Shown here one piece after another: positions 25,224-34,640 of a stretch of DNA of 64,000 nucleotides (positions within the stretch are counted from its first letter, which is position 1; the number at the start of each line of letters is the position of its first letter). The stretch is from contig JAOAIJ010000009.1 of assembly GCA_026414765.1 (NCBI GenBank), positions 211,088-275,087 on the forward strand. Direction: 5' to 3'. The notes under the pieces were generated by a model that had not been told where the DNA came from, did no database searches, and saw only the letters and a program-made list of their open reading frames with translations. Origin of the DNA: Clostridia bacterium (GTDB lineage: Bacteria > Bacillota > Clostridia > Acetivibrionales > DSM-27016). Both the position numbers and the translations under genes were made by a program.

Positions 25224-26135
25224 TTAATTATCATAGAATTTCAAAGTTTTTTTCATCCTGTCGGTTAAAATCTTCCGTATATGTTTCGGCTCAAGCACCT
25301 CAAGAAAGTACCCGAAGGACATCAGGTACCCGTATACCCACTCGTCCTCTGGAAGTGCTATGTCTACCCGGTAGGTCCCGTCTTCATTTCTGGTTATCAT
25401 GTCCTCATCAAAATCGTCATAAATTCTATATAAAACCTCAGGAGAAAACTTCAGTTTTAGATTCACCGGCGGCTTCTGGCTTCCATCCGACTCTTCTTTC
25501 CTTACGCTTTCCGGCCTTTTTCTTTCAAAGATTTCATTTGTCAGAAGTAATTTTTTAATCCTTGAAATCCGGAAGACCCGAAAATCCTGTCTGCCTTTGC
25601 AAAACCCCCATAAATACCATGCCTGCCCCTTGAATATCAGCTTCATCGGCTCCATGCTTCTCAGGCTTTTATTTCCTTCTGCATTTATATACTCAAATGA
25701 AATTACCCTTCTTTCCAATACTGCCCTTTTAATATTTATAAACTTATTATATTCATTCGGTTTACTGCCCCACTGTGAAAAATCAATGTAAACCCAGTCG
25801 GCAGCTTCAGTATTTTTGAAAACAGACCCAATCTTATCGATGATCATATCGATTTCCGGGTATTTTATTGCCTGTAGGGTTTTTAGGGCAAGAAGCAGAC
25901 TGTCTATTTCATGGTCAGATACAAGTGTCCTATTCAGGGAGTAATTTTCCAGAAGCGCTATTCCCCCTCCGCTGCCTTTGTTTGTGAAAACAGGTACTCC
26001 CGCTGAAGACAAAATATCTATATCCCTGTATATTGTTCTGGTGGAAACCCCAAACCTGTCAGACAGTTCTCTTGCTGTAATACTCTCTCTGTTAAGCAAT
26101 ATTATCGTTATTTCAAGCAAGCGGTTAATTTTCAT
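25224..26135 (-). CDS. YafY-family HTH/WYL transcriptional regulator
   Basis: The protein has 303 residues from ATG 26135 (GGTGGG upstream; GTG 26144 is an alternative). The N-terminal HTH_11 domain contains ITARELSDRFGVSTRTIYRD. The central WYL domain contains the modified core AWYLWGFCKGRQDFRVFRISRI. A C-terminal WCX-like extension follows. The family responds to ligands or nucleic-acid signals. It may control the GyrI-like gene 128 nt downstream on the same strand. Confidence 0.9.
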   Translation of the reverse strand: MKINRLLEITIILLNRESITARELSDRFGVSTRTIYRDIDILSSAGVPVFTNKGSGGGIALLENYSLNRTLVSDHEIDSLLLALKTLQAIKYPEIDMIIDKIGSVFKNTEAADWVYIDFSQWGSKPNEYNKFINIKRAVLERRVISFEYINAEGNKSLRSMEPMKLIFKGQAWYLWGFCKGRQDFRVFRISRIKKLLLTNEIFERKRPESVRKEESDGSQKPPVNLKLKFSPEVLYRIYDDFDEDMITRNEDGTYRVDIALPEDEWVYGYLMSFGYFLEVLEPKHIRKILTDRMKKTLKFYDN

Positions 26136-26207
26136 TGTTATCACCCACCTGCCTCAATTATACCCTACAAATGCGACAGCATATAGTCATATTTGAGAAA
26201 TATTTCC

Positions 26208-28181
26208 TTACCGTTCTGCATTACCGTTTTCTATAATACTGAAAAGGCTAATACTATTCCCTTTATCACTCTTCTTCACTTTTTCTATTGTCCTGTTAAT
26301 ATATGAATACAGCTTTTCCTGAAATACCTCTTCAGTTGTCTCCCTGTTTTCGATCATCACAAGGCCCTTTTCCCAGCTTGCAGTCAATGAGGGATTCAGT
26401 AGTTCTTTCGCTGTACGGCGGACCAGCTCCACAATAGCTTCGCCCTTTAAGGTAGGGGTTACTACCTGTGTTTTATTCTGTATTTTTATATATCCTATTT
26501 CCTTCAGCTTCTTGATGATACCCGAACGTGTCGCAGAAGTCCCTATGCCACAGGTTTTTATTTGCTCTCTCAATTCTTCATTTTCTATAAACTTTCCTGC
26601 TTTCTCCATGGTTATTATAAGAGAACCGTCGGTATATCTCGGAGGCGGCTTCGTTTCCTTCTCTTCCAGATCAAAGCCTTTGACAATGCTCTTTTCATTC
26701 TTTACTAATTTGTGTATAGGCGAATCTGTTATTTCTTCTTCCCCTTTTTGGACATTTACTTCGTATACCTCTTTCCATCCCGCTTCTTTTAAAGTTTTTG
26801 CATTTGATATAAAGACTTCGCCGTTAATATGAGTCTCTGCTTTAACTGTATTGTATTCTGCAGGCGGATAAAAAATAGCCAGAAATCTCTTTACTATCAG
26901 GTTATATACATTCCGTGCATCAGAATCGAAGCTCGATAAATCGGCTGTTACATACGTCGGAATAATGGCATAGTGATCAGTAACCTTTCCATTATCTACA
27001 TACCGCTTGGTTGTTTTATTTATTTTGAGTTCGCCGAACTCCTTAATCCTCTGTACATGCTCCTTGAATCCCTGATTCCTGAACAGACCGTTTAGTACCT
27101 TTGGTACTTCCGCTAAGACATCAGTAGAAATAACCCTGCTGTCAGTTCTGGGATAGGAAATCAATTTCTTCTCATAAAGACTCTGAGCAATCTCCAGGGT
27201 CTTATCCACCGGAATTTTATACTTCTTGTTTGCTTCTGACTGAAGCTCTGCAAGATTAAAGAGCAGAGGCGGCTGCTCCTGTTTTACTTTTACATCAACC
27301 TTCTTAATAATGGCTTCATTCCCTTTGAGCTTTTCTATCAACTCCTGAGCTTCTTCCTTGCCGATGTATTTATCATTTTCATCCGTATCCTCAACTTCCG
27401 GTTTGGTACTTTTTTTCTTAGGCTGCCACCGGCCTTTATACTCTATATTACTGTCCTGGGAAAGAAAAGTCCCCAATACACCATAGTGGATTTTAGGCAC
27501 AAAATTCCTGATTTCCTGCTCCCTGTCCACAACAAGTCCCAATACGCAGGTCATAACCCTTCCGATGGCAATAACCGAAGGTTTGCTCTCCTTTATAAAA
27601 GCAGAGAGACTTCTACCAAACTTGCAGGTATAAATCCTGCTGAAGTTCATGCCGAAAAGCCAATCCTCCTTGGCCCGGCTGTAAGCAGCCCTTGAAAGGG
27701 AGTCGTACTCACTGATATCTTTTGCAGTATCTATTCCCTTTTTAATAGCTTCTTCAGTCTGCGAGGAAATCCATACCCTTTTGGCTGGTTTACTACATCC
27801 GCTCTGACTATATACAAGCCTGAAAATGTATTCACCTTCACGGCCACTATCGGTGCATGAGTAAACCATATCCACATCATTTCTGCACAAAAGCCTGCTT
27901 ATTACCTCAAACTGTCTTCCTATACCTTTATCATCAATAACTATATATTTATATTCACTCGGAATTATGGGAAGATGCTCAACCTTCCATTCCTTGTAGA
28001 TAGGATCGTAAGCATCCGGGTAAGCCATTGTTACGAGATGTCCGAAGCACCATGTAACGATTATGCTCTCCGACTCAGCAAACCCTTTCGCTCTATCGTT
28101 TTTAGAAATCTGCAAGCCCAATACACCTGCAAAACTTGCTGCTACAGACGGCTTCTCTGTGATAAATAGTTTTTTTCCCAA
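26208..28181 (-). CDS. topB: DNA topoisomerase III (type IA)
   Basis: The protein has 657 residues. The TOPRIM domain is at the N-terminus (FITEKPSVA, STDSGREGEYIF-like CTDSGREGEYIF). The catalytic tyrosine is Tyr343 in LISYPRTDSR. The start is TTG at 28181, with AAAGGGG about 8 nt upstream. The C-terminus lacks Cys zinc fingers, as usual for short TopB forms. It decatenates and relaxes negatively supercoiled DNA through a 5' phosphotyrosine. Chromosomal TopB is common, but copies also travel on integrative elements; no conjugation genes are here. Confidence 0.95.
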   Translation of the reverse strand: MGKKLFITEKPSVAASFAGVLGLQISKNDRAKGFAESESIIVTWCFGHLVTMAYPDAYDPIYKEWKVEHLPIIPSEYKYIVIDDKGIGRQFEVISRLLCRNDVDMVYSCTDSGREGEYIFRLVYSQSGCSKPAKRVWISSQTEEAIKKGIDTAKDISEYDSLSRAAYSRAKEDWLFGMNFSRIYTCKFGRSLSAFIKESKPSVIAIGRVMTCVLGLVVDREQEIRNFVPKIHYGVLGTFLSQDSNIEYKGRWQPKKKSTKPEVEDTDENDKYIGKEEAQELIEKLKGNEAIIKKVDVKVKQEQPPLLFNLAELQSEANKKYKIPVDKTLEIAQSLYEKKLISYPRTDSRVISTDVLAEVPKVLNGLFRNQGFKEHVQRIKEFGELKINKTTKRYVDNGKVTDHYAIIPTYVTADLSSFDSDARNVYNLIVKRFLAIFYPPAEYNTVKAETHINGEVFISNAKTLKEAGWKEVYEVNVQKGEEEITDSPIHKLVKNEKSIVKGFDLEEKETKPPPRYTDGSLIITMEKAGKFIENEELREQIKTCGIGTSATRSGIIKKLKEIGYIKIQNKTQVVTPTLKGEAIVELVRRTAKELLNPSLTASWEKGLVMIENRETTEEVFQEKLYSYINRTIEKVKKSDKGNSISLFSIIENGNAER

Positions 28182-28487
28182 AGTAATCCCCTTTAAGACT
28201 TATTATGTCTAATCATTATAGATAAAGTGAGGACTTTTTTCAAGTAAGAAACCTGTGTATAAAAACTTCCTCAGCATCCATGATAAACCTCTAGCTTTAC
28301 TCACCCAGCCTGTTTGATATTTTTGTGAATAAAACGCATAGATAGCGGATATGAACACACTTTAATCCGGGCAAACCAGGGCTGTAATCCTGTAAATCAC
28401 AGAATTCTATCCTTCATCATACTATATAGAAAAGAGTTATGTTAATTACAGATCATTGCCATTCTTCTGAGAGAGGTGACAGCACAT
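28182..28487. other. Divergent intergenic spacer without a recognised feature
   Basis: About 306 bp lie between topB (minus) and the phosphoesterase (plus). It must hold both promoters, but I see no hairpin or box strong enough to report. Confidence 0.5.
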
Positions 28488-29375
28488 ATGTATACATTTT
28501 CCAGACTTAACGAAGTATATAAGGCATCTCATGAATTAATCATTGATGGTTCTTCAAAAATAGTTTTCTTCAGTGACTGTCACAGAGGTGATAACAGTAA
28601 GGCAGACAACTTTGCGCCCAACCGCAGCATCTACCTGTCTGCATTAGAATACTACTATACCCACGGATTTACCTATGTCGAAATCGGTGACGGTGACGAG
28701 CTGTGGGAAAACAAACACTTTTCATCAATTATTCAAGCACATCTGGATGTATACCTTTTGATGCAGAAATTCTATAACAAAGGCAGGCTTTATATGGTGT
28801 GGGGAAATCACGATATTATGAAGAAGAACAGAAATTTTGTGAGGAAGAACCTGTATGAGTATTATAATCCTGTAACGCAAAAGTTCGATCCGCTTTTGGA
28901 CGGTATAAGCATCTATGAAGGGTTGATACTGCGATACAAGGATAAGCCGAATAGTATTTTTGTAGTTCATGGCCATCAAGGTGATTTGCTCAATGATTTT
29001 CTGTGGCCTGTGGCCTGCTTTCTTGTAAGATATATATGGAGATATCTGGAGTCTTTAGGCTTTATTAACCCTGTCAGTCCGGCAAGGAGCACATCCAGAA
29101 TGTATTCAATTGAGAACAATATAGTTGATTGGGTTAAAGCTAATAATCAAATGCTTATTGCAGGGCATACACACAATCCTGCCTTTGCCACACCCGGTTC
29201 ACCGCCCTATTTCAACTCCGGGAGCTGTGTAAGCCGTGGATATATAACCTGTATTGAGGTACAAAACGGAGAAATATCACTATCGAAGTGGAGCAGAAAG
29301 CCTGACCGCAGCTGCCCTTTAAAAATTTCACACGAGGTTATTGCAGGCCCTGTAAAAGTTGAAGATTTCTCTTAG
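28488..29375 (+). CDS. Calcineurin-like metallophosphoesterase
   Basis: The protein has about 295 residues from ATG 28488; GTG 28476 is an alternative because GAGAGG overlaps it. Metal motifs run in order: FFSDCHRGDN, EIGDGDELWE, WGNHD, VVHGHQGD and AGHTHN. The five-motif pattern is diagnostic of the family. The middle region (PVACFLVRYIWRYLESLGF) is hydrophobic and might contact membrane. UDP-diacylglucosamine hydrolase-like enzymes share part of this pattern, but the substrate is not certain. No terminator is obvious before the structured region downstream. Confidence 0.9.
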   Translation: MYTFSRLNEVYKASHELIIDGSSKIVFFSDCHRGDNSKADNFAPNRSIYLSALEYYYTHGFTYVEIGDGDELWENKHFSSIIQAHLDVYLLMQKFYNKGRLYMVWGNHDIMKKNRNFVRKNLYEYYNPVTQKFDPLLDGISIYEGLILRYKDKPNSIFVVHGHQGDLLNDFLWPVACFLVRYIWRYLESLGFINPVSPARSTSRMYSIENNIVDWVKANNQMLIAGHTHNPAFATPGSPPYFNSGSCVSRGYITCIEVQNGEISLSKWSRKPDRSCPLKISHEVIAGPVKVEDFS

Positions 29376-29508
29376 CTGCGGCGATTTTCAGATATAAATC
29401 CCTTTGATATATTACAGAATTTTACATGATATTTTTTCAAATACTGATTATATTTTACTCGTATTAAAAATCTTATAGCAACCATAATAATATGCGTAGG
29501 GTTCATAA

Positions 29509-30020
29509 TAGTCGAGCCAAGGTTGTTATAGGGTCATATACGGCTTTATAACAGCCGGCCAAAGGCTAATGCCGGGTCATGTCAGGTTATAAGCACGGCT
29601 CGGTATTAGCCGGAGGGAAGAATGCTATATGTCCTGTAAGGCTGTGCTGCAGTAACAATGAAGGGGAATGTTGTCACTGTATGTTTTCATCTTACAAACG
29701 ATATTCCCTTAAGTTATTGCAGTATGGTCAAAAGGGATGTATGGTATTCGAGCTGAGATTATCAACGTCACGCGTGATGTTTCAGGGTTCCGCAGGCATA
29801 TGGAGTTCTTGTCCGGATTCTATTGTTTTATCAGTAGTTTTCGTTTATTTAGTCCATATGCTGGAGGTTTTCTGCAGTCTCATGATTGCAGCAGGCTTCT
29901 AAGGTATCCTTGGTAGTCGAGCAAAGGTTGGTGCAGGTTCCGTAATGCTTGCAGGCAGTCGGAAGATTGTTTGCAGGTATGCAGGGATTTGTATCAGCTG
30001 TAGCGAAGACTGTTATGGGC
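29509..30020 (+). ncRNA. Candidate large structured RNA, about 500 nt, class not recognised
   Basis: The 650-bp spacer between the phosphoesterase and the next gene is richer in G on the plus strand than its surroundings and holds many long inverted repeats. (a) TGTTATA/TATAACA near 29523-29552. (b) GGCTAATGCCG/CGGTATTAGCC near 29563-29611. (c) CTGCAGTAAC/GTTATTGCAG enclosing AAGGGGAAT/ATTCCCTT, about 29648-29723. (d) TCACGCGTGA at about 29768. (e) GCATATGGA/TCCATATGC at 29796-29804 and 29853-29861. A 17-nt motif is repeated near both ends. No frame looks coding. Boundaries are estimates, and no firm promoter or terminator was found. Confidence 0.5.
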
Positions 30021-30027
30021 TCTACTT

Positions 30028-30792
30028 TTATTTATAGTATCCACTTGCTTCGCTATACAGGCTATAACCTATCTCAAACTGGTTGTTATCCTGGTCCTCC
30101 CACTGCTTTGCGAAAGATATAACCCCAGTGCCTTCCATGATTTTCCTGATTTCATAATAGTCACTTCCAGTATCCTTATATGATACCGTATATACTTTAA
30201 GGTTGTTTTCCTGCCCTATATCCGTTATCTCACACTCGACTACATATTTTTTCCCGGATTTATCAGTCAGGTTTTGAATCCATTTATTGTTTTTATTTAA
30301 CGGGGCTCTTATAAGCTCAATAGTATCAAATATTGAATCCATCATTGCCTGTTCGTTCTTGATCTGGTACAAAACTCCTTCCCTCACAGTATACTTTATT
30401 CCCAGGTTGTAGTAACCCGGCTCTTTACCCGCTTCACCTCCCGATACATCCTCTACGGTACCCTCTGTAATATATATAGTTTCCTTTGCTGATTTGTTAA
30501 TGCTTTTTAAAACCATTGTATGCCCATACTCAGCGAAACCGTTATATATCCATTTATAATTTTCCTTGTCCGGAAGCAAAGCAGTAAGCTGGCGGTTTAT
30601 TTGCAGGTATTTCTGTTTGCTGTCCTTATCTGTTTTAATTTTAGTAATCTCATTATTCTTTACTTCCTTATTCTGTTGTCCGGGTGTGTTATTTTGCCTA
30701 TACTTATTCCATTCGGTGGCTGAAAACAGTCCGACAGCAAGTACCAGAATTATCGCTAGGAGCATGGAAGTGTATAATTTGCGTCTGTTCAT
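30028..30792 (-). CDS. Membrane-anchored extracytoplasmic protein of unknown function
   Basis: The protein has 254 residues from ATG 30792, with GAGG 6 nt upstream. An N-terminal helix (LYTSMLLAIILVLAVGLFSA) without a lipobox Cys anchors it. A low-complexity Asn/Lys linker and a beta-rich domain follow, with GYYNLGIKYTVREGVLYQIK and a C-terminal GYSLYSEASGYYK. I do not recognise the domain. It reads toward the structured RNA region and stands alone. Confidence 0.7.
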   Translation of the reverse strand: MNRRKLYTSMLLAIILVLAVGLFSATEWNKYRQNNTPGQQNKEVKNNEITKIKTDKDSKQKYLQINRQLTALLPDKENYKWIYNGFAEYGHTMVLKSINKSAKETIYITEGTVEDVSGGEAGKEPGYYNLGIKYTVREGVLYQIKNEQAMMDSIFDTIELIRAPLNKNNKWIQNLTDKSGKKYVVECEITDIGQENNLKVYTVSYKDTGSDYYEIRKIMEGTGVISFAKQWEDQDNNQFEIGYSLYSEASGYYK

Positions 30793-30993
30793 AATTATCC
30801 TCATTTCTGTAACATATACTCGTGAAAATTATTTTATATTAGTTTTATCCAATTTTGCCAGATTAATTTACAGACAAGCATTATCACAACTAAATATGTA
30901 ATAAATATTTTTTTCATTATTAATGTATATATCTCAGGATATGCGGCAAGACTATAAATGACCTCACAAAATACATTTTGACCCCCTAAAATG

Positions 30994-31022
30994 CCCCGGC
31001 AATGCTGCCGGGGTGTTTTTTT
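30994..31022 (+). terminator. Orphan plus-strand terminator
   Basis: CCCCGGC/GCCGGGG with a 6-nt loop is followed by a T tract on the plus strand only. The genes on both sides are on the minus strand, so no annotated transcript uses it. The rest of 30793-31178 (386 bp) is AT-rich with no gene that I can support. Confidence 0.8.
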
Positions 31023-31178
31023 TCTCCTTATAATGTCCAGGAAAGATTTGTATTATTCTGCAAATGCCTACCTGACAAATACAATAACGATTACAAACAT
31101 GATAAACTAAGTTATCCTAGTCAATAAAACCTCAAGGGTTGTGAAATTTTCAAACCCCATGTAATCTAGTATCTGTAC

Positions 31179-32999
31179 TCATCCTATAAGATTTAGCTGA
31201 ATCAGCCATGATATAAATATAGTGGTCGCAATACTCCATATAGTATAAAAAACACGGATAAACAAGCTTCGCTTCCTTATCCAGAAGTATACCGCCGACA
31301 ATAACCCTAGTATGCCAAACACAGCTATAGTAAATGCGCCAGCTCTGAACCAAGATACGACTTGCTCCATACCGGCGGGAGAATTGATACCGCCGAAAGT
31401 CTCAGTCAAATACTGCATATGCAGCACAAACCTTGTTACCATTGATGCAAATACAGCGAACACAGCAATATACGGAATATGAATAAATATACTTCTCTTG
31501 CCTCTCTTATACCTTATTGCCGCCAAAAGCTCAATAACCGATACCACAAACCCTACAAAAGCAGTAATCACAAAAAAAACAACTGCAAACAGCTGCCATT
31601 CTATTCCCTCATACCATGGCACACGAAAAAAAGATTCAGGATATCTTTCAAGTGAAAAGTATAATTTACCTTCTTTTTCGATGAATTTTACAGACCCGAA
31701 CTTTTTTCCGCTATAATAATCCTCGCCTACAGGCATAAGTTTCTCTCCATTCAGCATGAACCCATCCTTTGTATTTCCGGTTATGTGAACAGGCACTCCG
31801 AAGAAAAAGTTTGTAAATTTATCCGGACTCTTAAATGCATGTCTGGCTTTCATATAGTAACCGCTTATATCTCTTATATCTTTTCCACCCGTATAAGCCT
31901 CTTTTTCTTTTTTTACCCCGTATAACCTCTCTGCCAATGAATGAACAATATCCTCCAGCCCAAAATTGCTCATTTGATTGCATGAGATGAATATCCCCAG
32001 GTTGTGGTCGGGAAATATTCCTATATTTGATATGAAATTGCTCGAAGCACCGCTATGCGAATAAAAAATATGCCCGTTCAAATCAAACCTTGGCCACACA
32101 TACCCATAACCGGGCAACTCCTTATCCATTGTGTACTGTTGACGAAACATTTCCAGCTTCCACTTGTTTTTAATAATTGCAGAGTCAATATCACTCAGCA
32201 GAAAGTTCATATATGCCGCCATGTCCTGTGCTGTAGCAGTTGCAGAGGCTGAAGGATAATCATTTGCTTCTCCGTCAATATGTTCAGTTCCTAAAGGGCC
32301 GTAAGCTTTTGAAACAAATGCTTTTCTGATCAGTTTATAGGTTGTATTGTTCATACTTAAAGGCTTGAATATTTTCTCTTCAGCATAGTCATAAAATGGT
32401 TTTCCCGCCAACCTTTCTATCACATAGCCCGCGAGTGATATGCCGTAATTTGAATATGCCGAAACCTCTCCAGGTTTGAAAAACTGATTAGGCCTGCAGT
32501 TTCTGACAAATTCCCTTAAAGGCTTCACTTCTTCAGCTGTTTCAACCTCCAATCCCGAAATCATTTCTTCAAAGCCCGCAGTATGAGTCAGCAGGTTTCT
32601 CATGGTTATAGGATATTTGAACCCAGGAAAATCAGATTCCAGGTATTTGGTTACCGGTTCATCCATATCCAGCATACCCTGCTCCACCAGCTGCATTATG
32701 GCTAAAGAAACAAAGGTTTTTGAAACAGACCCAATTCTGAATGCCGTGGTTCTCCCATCTGAACGTATGCCATTCTTCTCATCGGCGTAGCCATATCCTT
32801 TACATAAGATTACTTTACCGCCCTTCACAATTGAAACAATTGCACCCTTTGTTGATTTATTGTCTATCAGTTTGGATATTTCTGCATCGATATAGTCGGA
32901 TATATCCCTGTCTGTAATTTTTGATGTCAATGCATTCAATGTGCTTGATGAGAAGCAGATCACCAATACGGATATCAATAATGATAAATACTTTTTCAT
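31179..32999 (-). CDS. Secreted/membrane serine hydrolase of the class C beta-lactamase family
   Basis: The protein has 606 residues from ATG 32999 (GGAG 8 nt upstream; ATG 33014 is an alternative). It has a signal-type N-terminal helix, then a beta-lactamase/DD-peptidase fold with SVSK (SxxK), YSN (YxN) and HSGASSN (HxG). A small beta domain follows (GYYMKARHAFKSPDKF), then about four or five C-terminal membrane helices. Relatives include esterases and penicillin-binding-like proteins such as PbpE and FmtA. The active site faces outside. Beta-lactam resistance cannot be inferred from the fold. Confidence 0.9.
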   Translation of the reverse strand: MKKYLSLLISVLVICFSSSTLNALTSKITDRDISDYIDAEISKLIDNKSTKGAIVSIVKGGKVILCKGYGYADEKNGIRSDGRTTAFRIGSVSKTFVSLAIMQLVEQGMLDMDEPVTKYLESDFPGFKYPITMRNLLTHTAGFEEMISGLEVETAEEVKPLREFVRNCRPNQFFKPGEVSAYSNYGISLAGYVIERLAGKPFYDYAEEKIFKPLSMNNTTYKLIRKAFVSKAYGPLGTEHIDGEANDYPSASATATAQDMAAYMNFLLSDIDSAIIKNKWKLEMFRQQYTMDKELPGYGYVWPRFDLNGHIFYSHSGASSNFISNIGIFPDHNLGIFISCNQMSNFGLEDIVHSLAERLYGVKKEKEAYTGGKDIRDISGYYMKARHAFKSPDKFTNFFFGVPVHITGNTKDGFMLNGEKLMPVGEDYYSGKKFGSVKFIEKEGKLYFSLERYPESFFRVPWYEGIEWQLFAVVFFVITAFVGFVVSVIELLAAIRYKRGKRSIFIHIPYIAVFAVFASMVTRFVLHMQYLTETFGGINSPAGMEQVVSWFRAGAFTIAVFGILGLLSAVYFWIRKRSLFIRVFYTIWSIATTIFISWLIQLNLIG

Positions 33000-33164
33000 A
33001 TTCAGATTCTCCATTCTTCCTTAATCAACCATGGTTCAGTTATTAATCTACACTATAAAACTTAAGGAAAATCTGTTTTCTCTTAAAAATTCTTTATTAA
33101 ATTCTTAAAATATTATTAATAATACTATGCTAAATAAAAAAATAACATGTTTATACAATAAATA

Positions 33165-33178
33165 CGAACAAACGTTCT
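33165..33178. promoter_or_regulatory. Putative LexA (SOS) box
   Basis: CGAACAAACGTTCT fits the Gram-positive LexA consensus CGAACRNRYGTTYC at 13 of 14 positions. It ends at the first base of the -35 element of the following promoter, a repressing position. It could also affect the divergent serine hydrolase gene 166 bp away. Confidence 0.65.
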
Positions 33179-33207
33179 TGACACTATTTGTAATATAATG
33201 GTACTAT
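33178..33207 (+). promoter_or_regulatory. Sigma-A-type promoter of the fibronectin-III gene
   Basis: TTGACA (33178-33183) and TACTAT (33202-33207) are spaced by 18 nt. The promoter lies 66 bp before the start codon and abuts the LexA-like box. Confidence 0.7.
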
Positions 33208-33272
33208 ATGTATACAACATTAATTATTATGTCAGATAAATATCGATAAAGTATATCTTCCGGAGGTGCATT

Positions 33273-34472
33273 ATGAAAACAGCATGGTCGTTTTTGAAGA
33301 CAGGAGTTATCTTCTTATTGATTTGTGCCATATTACTACAGACTGCTGAAGCACAGGCTTCTTCTGCATTTAGAGCGGCAGATTCCATGGCTCCATCTGC
33401 GCCAAAAAAACTTACAGTCACAAACAAAACCTGCACATCGGTTTCTTTTTCATGGACAGCTTCAACTGATAACAATGAAGTAAAGGGATATGAAGTCTAC
33501 AGAGACGGCAAGCGGATAGTGACAGTCTCAAAGACATGCTATACAAATATGTGTCTGGTCCCGGGAAGAAATTATACATATACCATTAAGGCTTATGATT
33601 CTTCCGGAAACATATCAGTAAGCAGTGCTGTTTTGCATGTTACCACAAATAAAGATTTACAGCCCCCGGCAAGTCCTCACACACTGGCTGCAAATTCTCC
33701 GACCTGTACTACTATAGCGCTGTCCTGGGCTTCATCAACGGATAATACAGGTATTAAAGGCTATGAGGTGTTTTGCAACGGCAAAAAGACGGCGCTAACT
33801 TCAGCTACCAGCTACGTTTGCAAAAAACTCCTTCCTGGCACTACATATACTTTTACAGTAAAAGCATTGGATATAGCGGGTAACTACTCTCTAAGCAGTA
33901 ATACCTGTTTATCAGGTACATTGCCCGATACAACAGCTCCATCAATGCCAGGCGGACTGAAAGCTGCCGAAGTTTCATATACGGAAGTGAATCTGGTCTG
34001 GAACTCCTCTTCTGAGAATGTAAAGGTTAAGAGCTATGAAATTTTTTGTGATGGCATAAAGAAAGGATCAACTACCAAGACATCCTATACCAGCAAAAAC
34101 CTGATTCCAGGTAGAAGTTATACATATACTGTAAGGGCATTGGATACTTCCGGCAATATTTCAACTGAAAGCCCAAAACTCCACGTCCTGACAAAAGCAG
34201 ATACAGAGCCACCTAAAGCACCAGACGGATTCAAGACCGGTTCCATCAGCAAATCTTCTGTTTCCCTTAAGTGGAAAGCTTCCAATGATAATACCAAAGT
34301 TAAAGGATATTATGTTTACTGTAACGGCATTAAAATCGCAGAAACAATCAGAACCTCCTATACCGTGAAAGGATTGGGCAACTTGTCCATAGCCGTTTTT
34401 TATATAAAAGCATATGACATATCAGGAAACCTTTCAGAAAACAGTAAAACTATAGGCATAATAATAGTATAG
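33273..34472 (+). CDS. Secreted protein with four fibronectin type III repeats
   Basis: The protein has 399 residues. A signal peptide (FLKTGVIFLLICAILLQTAEAQA) ends near residue 29. Four tandem FN3 domains of about 90 residues follow, each with a SWTAS or WNSSS-type strand, KGYEVYRDG-like strand and YTYTIKAYDSSGN motif. No catalytic domain or sortase/SLH anchor is seen, so it is either released or bound through another partner. FN3 arrays in clostridia often act as spacers in polysaccharide enzymes; here they are alone. GGAGG precedes the ATG. The LexA-like site suggests damage-linked expression. Confidence 0.88.
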   Translation: MKTAWSFLKTGVIFLLICAILLQTAEAQASSAFRAADSMAPSAPKKLTVTNKTCTSVSFSWTASTDNNEVKGYEVYRDGKRIVTVSKTCYTNMCLVPGRNYTYTIKAYDSSGNISVSSAVLHVTTNKDLQPPASPHTLAANSPTCTTIALSWASSTDNTGIKGYEVFCNGKKTALTSATSYVCKKLLPGTTYTFTVKALDIAGNYSLSSNTCLSGTLPDTTAPSMPGGLKAAEVSYTEVNLVWNSSSENVKVKSYEIFCDGIKKGSTTKTSYTSKNLIPGRSYTYTVRALDTSGNISTESPKLHVLTKADTEPPKAPDGFKTGSISKSSVSLKWKASNDNTKVKGYYVYCNGIKIAETIRTSYTVKGLGNLSIAVFYIKAYDISGNLSENSKTIGIIIV

Positions 34473-34613
34473 CTGAAGAAATATGCATTCACATAATATA
34501 GAAAAAAGCTACCATCCACTCTCAGGAGAGATATGAAAGGTAACTTATTAAGCTGTTTTTATTTATTAATAAACATCTATCAGAAATTTATATTATTTCC
34601 TTGAAAACTCCAC

Positions 34614-34640
34614 CCTGACACGCTCTTGTCAGGTTTTCCT
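34614..34640 (-). terminator. Weak terminator overlapping the aldo/keto reductase stop
   Basis: CCTGACA/TGTCAGG (34614-34620, 34627-34633) has a 6-nt loop; on the minus strand a TTTT follows 6 nt later. A looser hairpin ending in GTTTTTATTT at about 34501-34560 may end the FN3 gene on the plus strand. Confidence 0.45.

Noticed and set aside
25046..25558. A 170-codon open frame on the plus strand
   Set aside because: It is antisense to the GyrI-like and WYL regulator genes, with no family features.
26208..28181. topB as a marker of an integrative conjugative element
   Set aside because: No relaxase, coupling protein, integrase or type IV secretion genes are in the window.
29579..29902. A 107-codon open frame inside the structured intergenic region
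   Set aside because: It has no ribosome site, a sequence of low protein-like character, and overlaps long inverted repeats. RNA structure explains the stretch better.
29509..30020. Assignment to a known large RNA (OLE, ROOL, GOLLD) or to a riboswitch
   Set aside because: I could not match conserved core sequences by eye, and the gene context does not fit OLE. It was left unnamed.
31179..32999. Serine hydrolase as a beta-lactam resistance gene
   Set aside because: SxxK, YxN and HxG motifs are shared by esterases and peptidases, and the C-terminal helices are not typical of beta-lactamases.
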